The notes below the pieces were generated by a model, which saw only the letters and a list, made by a program, of their open reading frames with translations, was not told the origin of the DNA and ran no database searches. Below are positions 21,641 to 32,138 of a stretch of DNA of 64,000 bases, piece by piece. Positions within the stretch are counted from its first letter, which is position 1. Every line of letters begins with the position of its first letter. The stretch is from contig CM043952.1 in NCBI GenBank assembly GCA_014529385.2, forward strand, positions 53,588,119-53,652,118. Direction: 5' to 3'. The translations under genes were made by a program, and so were the position numbers. This DNA is from Adiantum capillus-veneris. Its lineage: Eukaryota; Streptophyta; Polypodiopsida; Polypodiales; Pteridaceae.

Positions 21641-23191
21641 AGCAATTGTGATTGGCTTCCATCTCCACCTTTTCTGTGCTGTTGGTGATGGTGGAGGAAC
21701 CGCCTACCTGGCCCATTGAGGAGGATCATCTTTATACTTTTTCCTCCTCTCCTCTTGGGCTTGTTGTTCTTCAGGTGTCACTTTGTCCTTCTTTTCTTTT
21801 TGTACATGACATCAAAGATTGGGGTGTGATTAAAATACCATTTGAGGGACTCATGTGTCTCATGTAGGAGATGAAAAGCTGCAGCCATCAAATATTATTC
21901 ATGTGCTGAACACCTAAATACGTGTTTTCCTTCTCATTGGCATTTAGCTCAACATCGACGCTCACCAAGGCTCTGTTCATAATCGTAACGCTTACCCTTT
22001 CGAGCCGTTGACCTTTGAAAATCTGGCACTCATCAAGCTTCATCACAAATATAACTTTGCCATCACACTCTTCTTGTGTCAACCTATAAAATATGATCAT
22101 TGACTCTTGGATCTTCAATAAGTCAACATAGACATTATTGAACTCGTTTTGTAATGGAAGGATTTGCTCTCTTCTAATGGTAGGGAATCCTCCATATATT
22201 GAAATCCACCCAACAAAATTGCAACATCATTATTGGCACACCTTTTTGCAATGCTGACACTGTAAGGTGCTGGTAGCAACCTAAACAAACCTTTTGCTCT
22301 GTGACCTAGTGTGACAAGTCTATAGAAATCTTCGTAGGACTTGAAACTTATTTCTGCATTGTCACACACCTCCATCATCTCCTGAGGCGACACAATGCTC
22401 TTTAGCTCACTAAAACACTTCTGGCGTAAAACATTAGCAATGCTAGCATTGGATAGATAATCCAATAGCTCCACCAACTCCTTTGGTTTGATAATATATT
22501 GTAGCAAAGTATGTCCAATCATTTGAGCATCGGAATCGATTCCCATCATCATCCGAGCCAAGTTTCTGCATATTGAAATAATATTACAGCAACCTGCAAA
22601 AAATGTAAGAAATTAGAAGCTTGCATTTGTATTCCTATAGAATTTGATGGATACATTTCTTTCGAGCTCCACCGCTTGAAGATACCATAGACATCGCATG
22701 TCTCTTGCGCTTGCGAATGTGGTAGCTCAATGGAATGTGTGTGAGATGATCGATTTGCCAGTACATATTACATGCAGTGTGTTGTAGCTGAACGTAATTG
22801 TCTATACGGAGCTCTTGCTCCATTTTTTGATGCTCTACTTTTTTAATAGGCTTTGATATCTCGTTGTTTAGCTGCTTTCTCTTCTCATTGGCTTGCTACT
22901 AAATGTCTTTCACGTACTTATCTTGCAATGATGAATAGGCAGCACAGAGATGTTTTCTTGCTTCCCTTTCATTCATAAAAGCTAAATGTAATCTCCAATA
23001 GTAGTAGCCAAACAATCCTCCCTCCCATTTGTAATACAATGGAGTAGCTCAGTGACATTACAAAAAGGCGATGATGCAGTAGTCATTGGATTGCCAAGGT
23101 AACTATGGCCATCAACCCATAAGTTGATTGCCTTGCACCCAAGATTCCATAGATGATCTCTAGTATTGGGATTCGATGTGCCAAGTCGCAC
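21641..23191 (-). pseudogene. unknown spliced gene remnant leading into the H3-like fold
   Basis: Minus-strand coding is dense here with few stops. The first part (about 23191-22656) contains AINLWVDGHSYLGNPMTTAS, then EKRKQLNNEISKPIKKVEHQ and a basic segment IRKRKRHAMSM. A candidate 61-base intron (22654-22594, GTATCC...TTTTTTGCAG) would join it to a second part with SDAQMIGHTLLQYIIKPKEL and KRCANNDVAILLGGFQYMED. After a frame change comes MKLDECQIFKGQRLERVSV (21888-22118), then ESLKWYFNHTPIFDVMY, and a highly charged stretch EEQQAQEERRKKYKDDPPQ that runs into the H3-like segment. I do not recognise the family. Overall it reads like one gene whose end carries a histone fold, or a gene lying next to one; frameshifts and stops show it is now broken. 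Confidence 0.55.
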
Positions 23192-23562
23192 AATAGTGTA
23201 CTCTTACTCTAAATCAACATTTAATCAATATCATTTTGACTTGTTAGTAATCTCTTGCAATGGTAGGGGATTGAATGACATTTGTATTAGTTAATCAAGA
23301 AAATTAGAGAGAATGTGTAATGGTGACTGCTACAAGAAGGTGAAGGTGGCTATGGAGGAACGAAGTGGAGAGTACTCAGAGATAGGAGAAAAGGATTATG
23401 TTGTGAAGGAAGGAAAGAGAGGGAGTGTAGCTCAATCTTCTTTGAATTCGAATTGTTGATCATGAGTGTAGAGAGAGAAATGCTGCTGGACATAAAGGTA
23501 ATGGATCGAGTTTTCCATTGCTCTCAGTTGGAGCTGGAGTGGGAGAAGCATGGGGGGGGACG

Positions 23563-23564
<2 letters not shown>

Positions 23565-23616
<52 letters not shown>
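23565..23616 (+). repeat. (GA)n microsatellite
   Basis: About 26 uninterrupted GA units, continued by looser GA-rich sequence to about 23665. Open frames called across it on the minus strand are runs of serine-leucine and are not genes. Confidence 0.95.
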
Positions 23617-23622
<6 letters not shown>

Positions 23623-24230
23623 ATAAAGTAAGAGAGAGTGGGAGAGAGGGCAGATCTGTAACCTTGGAGAATCTGTACTCTGTGAGAAAGAGGTAGCCAA
23701 GAATGTTCCTTAATGATTGGGAGGGAAAGTGACAAGAGAGAAAAGGGGTAAAAAGAAAGAGAGAGAGTTGGATCACATTTTAGATAGAGAATGCAGTGAG
23801 AGAATGTGGAAAATCTACTTTTTTGGCAGGGGGCTGAAAAGTGCCTTCTTTAATGAAATCTAAATGAGAGAGAGAGAGAGTGCTTTATATATTAGAGAGA
23901 GAAGAGGGTTAGGAAAAGGCCATTTTAAAATTCATTTATTCACCTCTCTTTTGGGTTACTAAATAGACTATTTTCAAATTCAAAATATGGAAATGGCTTT
24001 ATTTAAAATCTCAACATAGGCCTTTTTGCCCTCTCTTTAGGCTTGGTCAAACTTGGCTTAAGCTTTAAGCATTCCCTTAAAATGCCAAATAAAGAGGCCC
24101 TCTTATTTCCCATTCACTTCCTAATGAGCGGGCTATCTCTTTACGGGACCTGTACCTCCATTCGACGGATGCATTGTTTGGCTGGTATACTCCACACAAC
24201 AGCTTGTCATGACCTACGGTTTTTCTCTGC

Positions 24231-25632
24231 CATTAGAAAATTTCGGAGGTCATTTGGAGGTCCTTGTAAGAAATTGTATTTCTCTCTCTAGAAACTTTTT
24301 TTAAAATGCACTTGCACCTTGTGAGTACGTCCAAAAGGACAACCAGACACTCTAAAAAGTACATTTATATTTCCAATCGTCCTTGAAAACGGTCACTTTT
24401 TTATTTAATGCGAGCGTCTTTTTCAGGAGGCAGGTGCAGCGCATTCAATGCAGCTTACGTCATCACTGAAAGTTGAAAAGTCACAAACTGTAAAATAGTG
24501 ATAGATTTTGAGGATTTTGACACCACCAATGCATCCGGAACGCCAAAATACCTTAAAAACGAATGTCTACTTGTCTCATTCCGACATCCGGAGAGGCAAA
24601 AAATGTCAAAAAACCCCCAAAAATGGGCTTTTTACTAAAGGCGCGCGAGGAGGCATTCTAAAATTTTAGAATGCCCCTCTGCGCGCCGTTAGTACAAAGC
24701 TCCTTTTAGTGATTTTTGGACACTTATCTTTCCAAAAAGGCCCTTTCTAAAGGTTTTTGGACATTTTCCTCTCAAAAAGCTCCCTAAAAAAAAGAAAAAG
24801 GGCCTTTTTACTAACGGCGCGCGAGGAGGCATTCCAAAATTTTGGAATGCCCCCTCGCACGTCGTTAGTACAAAGCTCCTTTTAGTGATTTTTGGACACT
24901 TATCTTTCCAAAAAGTCCCTTTTTAGAGGTTTTTGGACATTTTCCTCTCAAAAAGCTCCCTAAAAAGAGAAAAAAAGGGCCTTTTTACTAACGGCGCGCG
25001 AAGAGGCATTCCAAAATTTTGGAATGCCCCCTCGCGTGCCGTTAGTACAAAGCTCCTTTTAGTGATTTTTGGATACTTATCTTTCCAAAAAGCCCCTTTT
25101 TAGAGGTTTTTGGACATTTTCCTCTCAAAAAGCTCCCTAAAAAGAGGGAAAAAGGGCCTTTTTACTAACGGCGCGCGAAGAGGCATTCCAAAATTTTGGA
25201 ATGCCCCCTCGCGCGCCGTTAGTTAAATGTTCTTTTAGGGGTGTTTGACATTTTTGGCCTCTTTGGATGTCTAAGCGAGGCAATTGGACATTCATTTCTA
25301 GGAGATATGTGCGTTCCGGACGCATTAGCAGTATCAAAAGTTTCAAAATCTTCCACCACTTGATAGTTTTGTGACTTTTTGAGTTCTAGTAATGACGTAT
25401 CCCGTATTAAATGCACTGCATCTACCTTCTGAAAAAGGTGCTCGCATTAAATAAAAGAGAGTGCTCGTCTTCAAAGACCACTAGATTATTAAATGAGGAG
25501 AGGGACACCTTTTATATTTTTGTTAATATCAATCGATTTTTCTACGTAACGTAGGCTCTTCTCTCATTGGAGGAGCTTATTTTCCTCTCTCTACCAAAAG
25601 GCCCTCTAAAAGACCTCCGAAATCTCCTAATG
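24231..25632. mobile_element. foldback element with long inverted arms
   Basis: Two arms of roughly 400 bp face each other. The left arm begins CATTAGAAAATTTCGGAGG at 24231, and the right arm reversed begins CATTAGGAGATTTCGGAGG at 25632. Shared landmarks further in include TTATTTAATGCGAGC, TACGTCAT, AAAAGTCACAAA and GCGTCCGGAACGC-like sequence. Between the arms lies a tandem array of palindromes. No transposase is encoded. The flanking bases do not show a clear target duplication, so the true ends may differ by a few bases. A fragment with the same end sequence occurs at 50190-50261. The structure fits plant foldback or Mutator-derived foldback elements. Confidence 0.75.
24634..25223. repeat. 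array of four 60-bp palindromes at 176-177-bp spacing
   Basis: Nearly perfect palindromes lie at 24634-24693, 24810-24869, 24987-25046 and 25164-25223. Each runs ACTAACGGCGCGCG, GGCATTCCAAAATTTTGG (the centre) and CGCGCCGTTAGT, so each can fold into a hairpin with a stem of about 30 bp. The 117-base spacers are also repeated (TACAAAGCTCCTTTTAGTG and AAAAAGCTCCCTAAAAA at their ends). The first copy has the most changes. The array is the core of the foldback element. Confidence 0.85.
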
Positions 25633-25786
25633 ATTCCATGCCATGGGGGAGTCAAGGAGGAACTCCTTACATCCAAAGCCTCTCACCAATAACACCTCAG
25701 TCTAAGGCCCCTTCTTACCATCCTACTCTCCTTCCATTGTAGGGCCCCACTCCCATGGCATCGCAGGGTCCCACGTCACGTTGGAT

Positions 25787-26408
25787 CACTACAAGCGATA
25801 AGTTTAAACAAATAATTTTGTATCAATTATTTTGAGATGCTGATATTTGTTTAATTTGGTTACGGTTTATGTAGAGTCAAGGTGATGAAAAGTACGTGTC
25901 TATGGACGGCGATGAGGAGGAGGAGGATTAGATAAAAAAATATTTATCCAAACTTTCATAAAGTTCCAATGTGACACAATGTATATACAATTATTTTTAT
26001 TTTATTTGTAACTTTTTTAAATAGTTGATCTTTTGCACATTAAATTGTCAAGGTAAAGTAAATTTAAATTCAATTTTTTGTTTTTTTGTATACTCTTTCA
26101 AAAAACAATTGATGTTTCATTGTTTTATGCAAGTAAAAAATAAAGGTGCTCATTTGGGCCAACCAATTTTGGGTGGCCCAAATGAGCACCTTTATTTTTG
26201 AATAGGTGTTTAGTGGTAATAACAGTAGCAAGGTACGCGATAATAGTAGTGGGTACACACCTGCGACTATTACCACGTATATGGCTGCTTAACCACTACT
26301 ACGCTTTTTGCCGCTGGTATTTTCGCATACGCATATATTCTCTTTCTATTTTTCTTTGTTTTTTCGTGGCATTGCTAGGCGCAGTTGTGGAATGCTCCTC
26401 TTATAGTG
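25787..26408 (+). mobile_element. transposon 3' half, copy 1 (CACTA-like end)
   Basis: The segment contains a presumed terminal exon at 25876-25931 that follows an acceptor-like TTTATGTAG and encodes SQGDEKYVSMDGDEEEED and a stop. It ends at 26396-26408 with TCCTCTTATAGTG, the mirror of the CACTA... start used by CACTA-type DNA transposons. CACTACAAG at 25787 could be the opposite end, though the two agree only partly. The same arrangement (acidic last exon, then TACGCGATA-containing sequence, then TCCTCTTATAGTG) recurs in the next kilobase, so these are tandem copies of one 3' region. No transposase domain is visible. Confidence 0.4.
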
Positions 26409-27327
26409 CATGGCGACAACATGGCTGATGAGAAGAGTGGGAGTGGTCCATGCAAAAAAAAAAGAGCGAGGAAGTGGCAGTACGCTCATCCCATAGACAA
26501 CAATGCGAAGCTCGAGCCAGACACACTAGGATTTGACATACAAATTAAGCAACTTGGAATGATAAATATGTAAGTAATTTTTAATTGTGCAATTTGTATA
26601 GGAGATGGTTTAGCTTATGAAACTTTTTGATAATCTTTAATTGAGGAAAATGTCACTTTGACCTGTCCTACTAGAGAGATGGTCAAGTATTGAGAGAGAC
26701 ACATGGAGTTCGATCCTTGGCAATGGTTTGTTAGAAAACCATTGTATCTCTCATGAGCAATTCAACTCAGCAATTGCACTCTCTACAAGTGGCAAGTATA
26801 GTTAATGAATATTGTAATAACCATTTTGAGTTATTGATTTATCTAATTTGGTTTTTGGTTGTTGTATAGTTAATGAATATTGTAATAATCATTTTAAGTT
26901 ATTGATTTAACTAATTTGTTTTTGGTTGTTGTATAGTGAGAGCCATCAAACTTATGTACCTCTCGAGGAGGAGGAGCAGGACTTAGATTGATACATTTTT
27001 TGTAGTCCTCTTTTACTAGTGCAGATATGGCACAACAAACCCTCATTTGTACATAAAACTCATTTGGAATCATTGCTTTATTTGTAATAAAGTTTCAGTA
27101 TTGTTCATTTGCGCTTCAAATTATGCAGGTAAGGTATGACATGTAATTTAAAGTATGTTGTTAATTTCAAAATCTGTGTAGTGACAATATACGCGATAAC
27201 ATACGTGCATGGATATATATCCACATCTATAACCATGCATATTCCTATTGGAACACTACCGCATCTTTTGCTCCCTTTTGTTAATTCACGACAATAGTGT
27301 CGGTTCTGGACTTTTCCTCTTATAGTG
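26409..27327 (+). mobile_element. transposon unit, copy 2, with small spliced gene
   Basis: An ATG at 26421 opens an exon to 26569 encoding MADEKSGSGPCKKKRARKW and about 30 more residues, ending at a good donor (GTAAGT). A last exon at about 26939-26990 follows TTGTTGTATAG and encodes HQTYVPLEEEEQDLD with a stop. The 3' splice region of about 70 bases (from TTAATGAATATTGTAATAA to TTGTATAG) is duplicated in tandem just before it. The unit ends in TCCTCTTATAGTG at 27315-27327, as copy 1 does. A basic N-terminus and a very acidic C-terminus resemble hAT-type transposase ends, but the catalytic core is absent, so the assignment is tentative. Confidence 0.4.
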
Positions 27328-27689
27328 GCTGCTTTAGTTGTATTCAGCTAGGGTTAGTGTTTCTATTATGTACTTTGGAAGACTTTAATGTTATTACTGT
27401 GTCTCCAAAAAAATAAACCAAATTTTCAACTAAGATTTTCCAAGGCTTAACTGACTAGAAAATGGAGATGTATGCAAACCTCTAGGGTATTTATCAGAAT
27501 TTACATTAAAAATATCAAAAATGTGATCTTGGAAATTAAGGTCCCGTAGAATATTAATGAGGATTTCTCATTTTCAATAAGGAAATTTACATTACAAACT
27601 AGGATATGTGAGCACGGCTCCGTACTCATATAATTGTTTTCAAAACCAAATCTTGGAGAAGGTGAAAAGGTTCTATTTATCCAAAGCTC

Positions 27690-27938
27690 TCTCTCCCCCT
27701 CTCTCTCTCTCTCTCTCTCCATATATGTACATACCTAGTTATATGCAAGATGGTAAGATTTCTCTCTCTCTCTCTCTCTCTCTCCTCTCTCCCCCCCTCC
27801 CCCCCCCCCCCCCCCCCCCCCCCCCTATATTGTATAAACCTAGTTATATGCAAGATGGTAAGAACTCTCGATAAGCAAGTAGAGTAGATTTAACATCTTG
27901 CAAGAGCTTTATAGGTGGCTACATGTAGTATGGTGAGA

Positions 27939-27980
<42 letters not shown>

Positions 27981-28031
27981 TACACACACACACACACACA
28001 CACCCTAGGTAGCTAGTTATTTATCCAAAGT

Positions 28032-28073
<42 letters not shown>
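27690..28073 (+). repeat. microsatellite and minisatellite block upstream of the oxygenase gene
   Basis: CT tracts (27695-27720, 27762-27784, 27940-27976, 28037-28073), a run of about 35 cytosines (27791-27826) and a CA tract (27979-28003) alternate with a unit built on CTAGTTATATGCAAGATGG followed by TAAG. That unit occurs at about 27735, 27839 and, with changes, 28087. The block is therefore a tandem array of roughly 100-250-base units, each ending in a CT tract, lying 200-650 bases upstream of the oxygenase start codon. Confidence 0.85.
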
Positions 28074-28077
<4 letters not shown>

Positions 28078-28217
28078 CATATACGCTAGTTATATGTAGG
28101 ATGGTAAGAACTCGTGATAGGCGAGTAAAGAGTATATTAACAAGAAGGTCATATGTAGCTCGAGGTGAATAATGAGAGTGAGCAGGCGCAGGGTAAACGT
28201 GAGAAAGATCACCCACC

Positions 28218-28262
28218 CACGTGCTCACATGAGTCACGCACGCACACACCCTCTCTATATAA
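28218..28262 (+). promoter_or_regulatory. core promoter of the oxygenase gene (G-box and TATA box)
   Basis: CACGTG at 28218-28223 is a G-box, bound by plant bZIP and bHLH factors. TATATAA at 28256-28262 is a good TATA box 76 bases upstream of the ATG, which would place the transcript start near 28285-28295. No ATG lies between that start and the chosen start codon. Confidence 0.6.
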
Positions 28263-28337
28263 TGAAGCTGGTAACGCCGCTTCAGTTGTAACGAGCTAGG
28301 GCTAACGTTAGCGTGTGCTGCAGCAGGAACGCCTCAG

Positions 28338-28653
28338 ATGGAGATGGCGAGCAATATTGGCGAAGCTGGCGAGGGAGGTCATGAGAAGAAGAAGCAAGTA
28401 AAGCTGGTGCAGGAGCTGTTGGAGGTGGCGGTGACAGAGGTGCCGCGCGAGTTCTTGGTGCCTGCAAAGGAGCGGCCGCAGAACAATGCTGATCATTTGA
28501 TAAAGAAGACGCAGCCTGGTTTCCTGCCCCTCATCGACCTTGCCGGCCTTCTGCATCCGCTCTCCCAAGCTCATACTCTCCACCAAATTGCCCTTGCATG
28601 CGAGGAGTGGGGCTTCTTTCAAGTAAGGCAACCATGTGTGTGCGCGCGCGCGC

Positions 28654-28705
<52 letters not shown>

Positions 28706-30733
28706 GATCAGGAAGAAGAAACGTCGTAGGAAAGTTCTTCCTAGAATCTGGTGAACTATTTTTGTTTGGGAAAATTACCAAAATACCCCTATAATTTGTG
28801 GAAATTCCCCAAAATACCCCTCAAGTTTGAAAATTTCCCAATATACCCCTCATATTCGACCAAAAATGACCTTCAATTTCTCCAAAATTCCCAAAATACC
28901 CCTCATCAACCTCTCAAATATCTCTAATTATATTGACAATTTTTTTGCAACTCTTCACAAGAACATTGGTTCTCCCTCAATAGAAGATGATAGAACTAGG
29001 ACTTTAAATGGTATTGTGGGCACCAAAGTTGAAATCGTTCATCATTTTAAGACACAGATCATGCCTCTATTTGTGAGCTCATTAGTGAAAGATTTCGTCT
29101 AAACCAGTGTAAGATACAACTCAATTGTCATAAAGATTACATTATGCAAAAATTGAGAAAATCCATTCCAAAATGATACAAGGGTATATTGGGAACTTTT
29201 GAAAAGTGAAGGATATTTTGGAAATTTTTACAAATTAGAGGGGTATTTTGGTAATTTTCCCTTTTCCTTTTTCTTTTTCAGATAATCTTTAACTTTTAGT
29301 TTAATTTATTTTACAGAGATGGTTTTTTTATTGTTTCATTTGTGAATATAGGGACTTGTATATGAATAAAATGCACTTTAAAAAAAAATTCACACTAAAA
29401 GTCAAGATTAAATTGGACTATATATGTGTGCTAATGAGTCATTACCATAGTGTCCGGTCCCATATTAAAATAAAGAAAAAAAGAAAAAACAATCTATAAG
29501 TTCAATAGAGGAACCCATTGGCTATGTATTAGCAATATATGTTGAGAAGAGTTCTAGTAAATTGTTTTCTTTGCCAAGCTGATGGGCATCATCATTTAAA
29601 ATGAACCTTTCTTCCAAAGGTAAGTTTCTTGCAAGAAAATGTCCTCTATTACTATGAGATCACAGAGAAAATTGATGGTGGTAATCTTATGTCGGTATAA
29701 CGAGTTCTCCATTAGAGCTTTCTAACTATGTACTATAGAACCATGGCATCTGTTTGTTAAACCATTGTTTTCAGGCTATCAATCATGGCATACCTCGGAG
29801 CATCATTGAAGGGGCAAGACTTGCAACAAGACAATTCTTTGAGCTTCCTATGGAAAAAAAGCTTCCCTATTATGTTGACAATAAGAATTTTGATGGCTTC
29901 TTGGGTTATGGCCACACGGATTTTTTCCAAGGAGTAGCAACTGACTGGATGGACTCACTCTTTGGCTTTCTTGCTCCTGAACCCCTTAAAAGAATTGACT
30001 TATGGCCGTCTCAACCACAGAAATTAAGGTATATGAACCTTGAAAGAAGCAAGTATAATGTACGCTTACAAGAGGTTTTTAATATAATAATACTAATCCA
30101 TTCTCACTGGATTTGCATGGTTGATTAAGAGGTATGGTGGAATCATATGGCTTAGAGCTTCAAAGACTTTTTACGCGATTGCTAGTAGCAATCTCGAAGA
30201 GCCTTGGCAAAGTAGATGACCATCTTGAGAAGGAATTTCGACACTACAATTTGTTCTTCAGAGCCAACTATTATCCTCCTTGCCCTCAACCAGAGCTCGT
30301 ACTTGGAACGCATGGGCATAAAGACCATGGTTGTTTGACTGTTTTGCTACAAGACAAGGACGAGGATGGACTTCAGGTGTTCAAGAATGGCCAATGGTTC
30401 TCAATAGACCCCACTCCTGATGCCTTGGTCATCAATATTGGTGACCAACTACAGGTTTGGCAATCCTAGATCTCTTCATGAATTTTGATTCATCCGAAAA
30501 TAAACAATGTCTAGCCACTAAATTAGTTGTTTAGAAAGTTTTACTTCAAATACATGAAAAAATATGAGAATTTTAATTTCTTAATCACAAGGAATTTATT
30601 TATAACCATGCTTTTCCTTGATTTGCAGACTTTAACAAATGGGAAGTACAAGAGCGCCTTGCATCGTGGAGTTGTAAGCAATGATCAAACCATAATAACA
30701 CTTGTTGCCCATCTTGATCCTCCCCACCCCTAG
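28338..30733 (+). CDS. 2-oxoglutarate/Fe(II)-dependent oxygenase, four exons
   Basis: Exons 28338-28622, 29775-30028, 30130-30454 and 30629-30733 join in frame through GT-AG introns and give 322 residues. The N-terminal domain has VQELLEVAVTEVP and PLIDLAG, then EEWGFFQ joined to AINHGI across intron 1. The core has ANYYPPCPQPEL, the iron ligands in GTHGHKDHGCLT (H-x-D), DPTPDALVINIGDQLQ across intron 3, and the distal histidine in ALHRGV. This is the plant DOXC class, which includes flavonol synthase-, JOX/DMR6- and SRG1-like enzymes of specialised metabolism and hormone turnover; the substrate cannot be told. The R-x-S motif that holds 2-oxoglutarate is absent (QTIITL follows the distal histidine region), and the protein stops about 30-40 residues early. 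It may be inactive or changed in co-substrate binding. Intron 1 carries a MITE. Confidence 0.85.
28640..28698 (+). repeat. (CG)n/(GA)n microsatellite in intron 1
   Basis: A GCGCGCGCGCG run is followed by about 15 GA units just inside intron 1 of the oxygenase gene, directly behind the splice donor. Confidence 0.9.
28768..29261. mobile_element. MITE with 'GGGTATTTTGG' arms, inside intron 1
   Basis: The left arm starts GGGAAAATTACCAAAATA at 28768. The right arm, read in reverse from 29261, starts identically. The arms remain similar for about 90 bases and consist of repeats of CCAAAATACCCCT with ATTTG-rich spacers. The 494-bp element has no coding. A target duplication is uncertain because both flanks are T-rich. 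Single arms of the same family are found at about 33230-33330, 33520-33600 and 63305-63400. Confidence 0.75.
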
Positions 30734-31595
30734 ACACCTTGAGTTTATTGATCTATGAGATGCAAAGTGGGTGCATCTACTTTCTAATTATAAAGCTAGT
30801 GCTAGCATTATATATGAGCATGCTCCTTTTAAAATAAATGTATCTATATGTACATAAGCTACTTAGTATTATGTATCTAATACTAAGGCTTATAAGTTCC
30901 ATTGGTATTTTTGCTGCAAAGTTTAATCTATGCAAGCCATCCCACACCTAGGATACTAACGTTTATCGCATCCTATATATTTATGGTTTTTGACAAGGGC
31001 TACACTATTAATTGATATGTAATATTCTCATATCTAGTTTGCAATAAGTATTTTACTTTATAAATGCTTAGATTTTATGAAATATTACCTTGAGATTTTC
31101 TAAAGCTCTTCTTGACTATCTTTGAGAACTATTGAACTAAGTGGATACTTTCATTGACTGTGTTTTTTAATGAACGACAAACAAGATCAATTCAAAGAAG
31201 CACATTAAATTCACTACCAAATTCAATTCAATTCTATGTTAAAAAATCCAACGTTAAGGTGTGTTTTGTTTTGGTAAGGTGTTAGACAAATGTGTTTTCT
31301 TGATTTAGTATGCTTATTAGCATGTTTTCTTAAATTGATATGTGTTTGTTGTTATAAATATTTCCTTTTGTATCTCCCAGTGCACCCCTCTGTTTCTCTC
31401 TTTGGAGATGTTCACAAACACATGCCCACGTACTTATTGTGTGCACACGTATGCATGAATGCACACCTACATAATTTTCAAATGCATTATTGGTGACAAG
31501 GTCCACATAACCATCATGTTGCACAATAAGAGTTTGAAACCATTAAATTACTATTTACCATGGAAAGAGGAAAGAAGATGAGAGAATGAGAGAAT

Positions 31596-31639
<44 letters not shown>

Positions 31640-31843
31640 TGTTTGTCTAATGTATAGTGTTTATTGTAGTGAAAGTGTGTTCATAGCAACAACATGCATG
31701 TGCACACATATTTGTGAAGGCTTTATACCTTAGATGGAGAAGACATTATTTAAAGGCTCTAATTCAATATGGGAGTTTGTGTGTGTGTGTGTGTGTGGAA
31801 ATGCTTGCTACATACATCTGGCAATATGTAGATAAAAACAACA
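30734..31843. other. 3' flank of the oxygenase gene, no further gene
   Basis: An AATAAA motif about 100 bases past the stop codon (near 30834) is a possible polyadenylation signal. The remaining sequence is AT-rich without a supportable frame. Microsatellites occur at 31596-31637 (GA) and 31776-31796 (GT). Confidence 0.5.
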
Positions 31844-32138
31844 CTACAACATGAAAGCATGTTAGCATGTCATGCTTTTTGTTGTCCCGGACTTTGCTAG
31901 TTAGCACAATTTTGACATATGCTAATTAGTTCAATAACACGAAATAGATCTCTAAGATCTATGACATATGATATATCTCTTGAAGCAAGGAATCCAGATG
32001 TACAAAATCGACAAATTTTGATATTATTTGTGAAAATTTTATTGTGTCCCCAAGTTTTTTTTAGATATGCTAACTTGAATATGCTAACTAGCACAAAAAC
32101 TTACATGTCATGTTAACATAATTTTACCCTACAACATG
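31844..32138. mobile_element. MITE 3, Mutator-like, with 10-bp target duplication
   Basis: CTACAACATG occurs at 31844-31853 and 32129-32138. The 275 bases between have inverted ends that pair over about 50 bases with small gaps: left CATGTTAGCATGTCATG and TTGCTAGTTAGCA, right (reversed) ATGTTAACATGACATG and GTGCTAGTTAGCA. The duplication length fits Mutator-like elements. The interior is AT-rich and non-coding. The arms are unrelated to those of MITE 1. Confidence 0.65.

Noticed and set aside
23432-23776. Open frames of 91-114 codons across a GA microsatellite
   Set aside because: They are almost wholly serine-leucine runs produced by the dinucleotide tract, with no independent coding signal.
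27608-27874. Open frame across CT and poly-C tracts
   Set aside because: Composition is dictated by the repeat (serine-leucine and proline runs).
28308-28781. 157-codon minus-strand frame opposite exon 1
   Set aside because: It is the shadow of the oxygenase first exon and runs into a GA tract.
28827-29102. 91-codon frame inside intron 1 of the oxygenase gene
   Set aside because: It lies wholly within the MITE arms and interior and begins in a tandem-unit arm.
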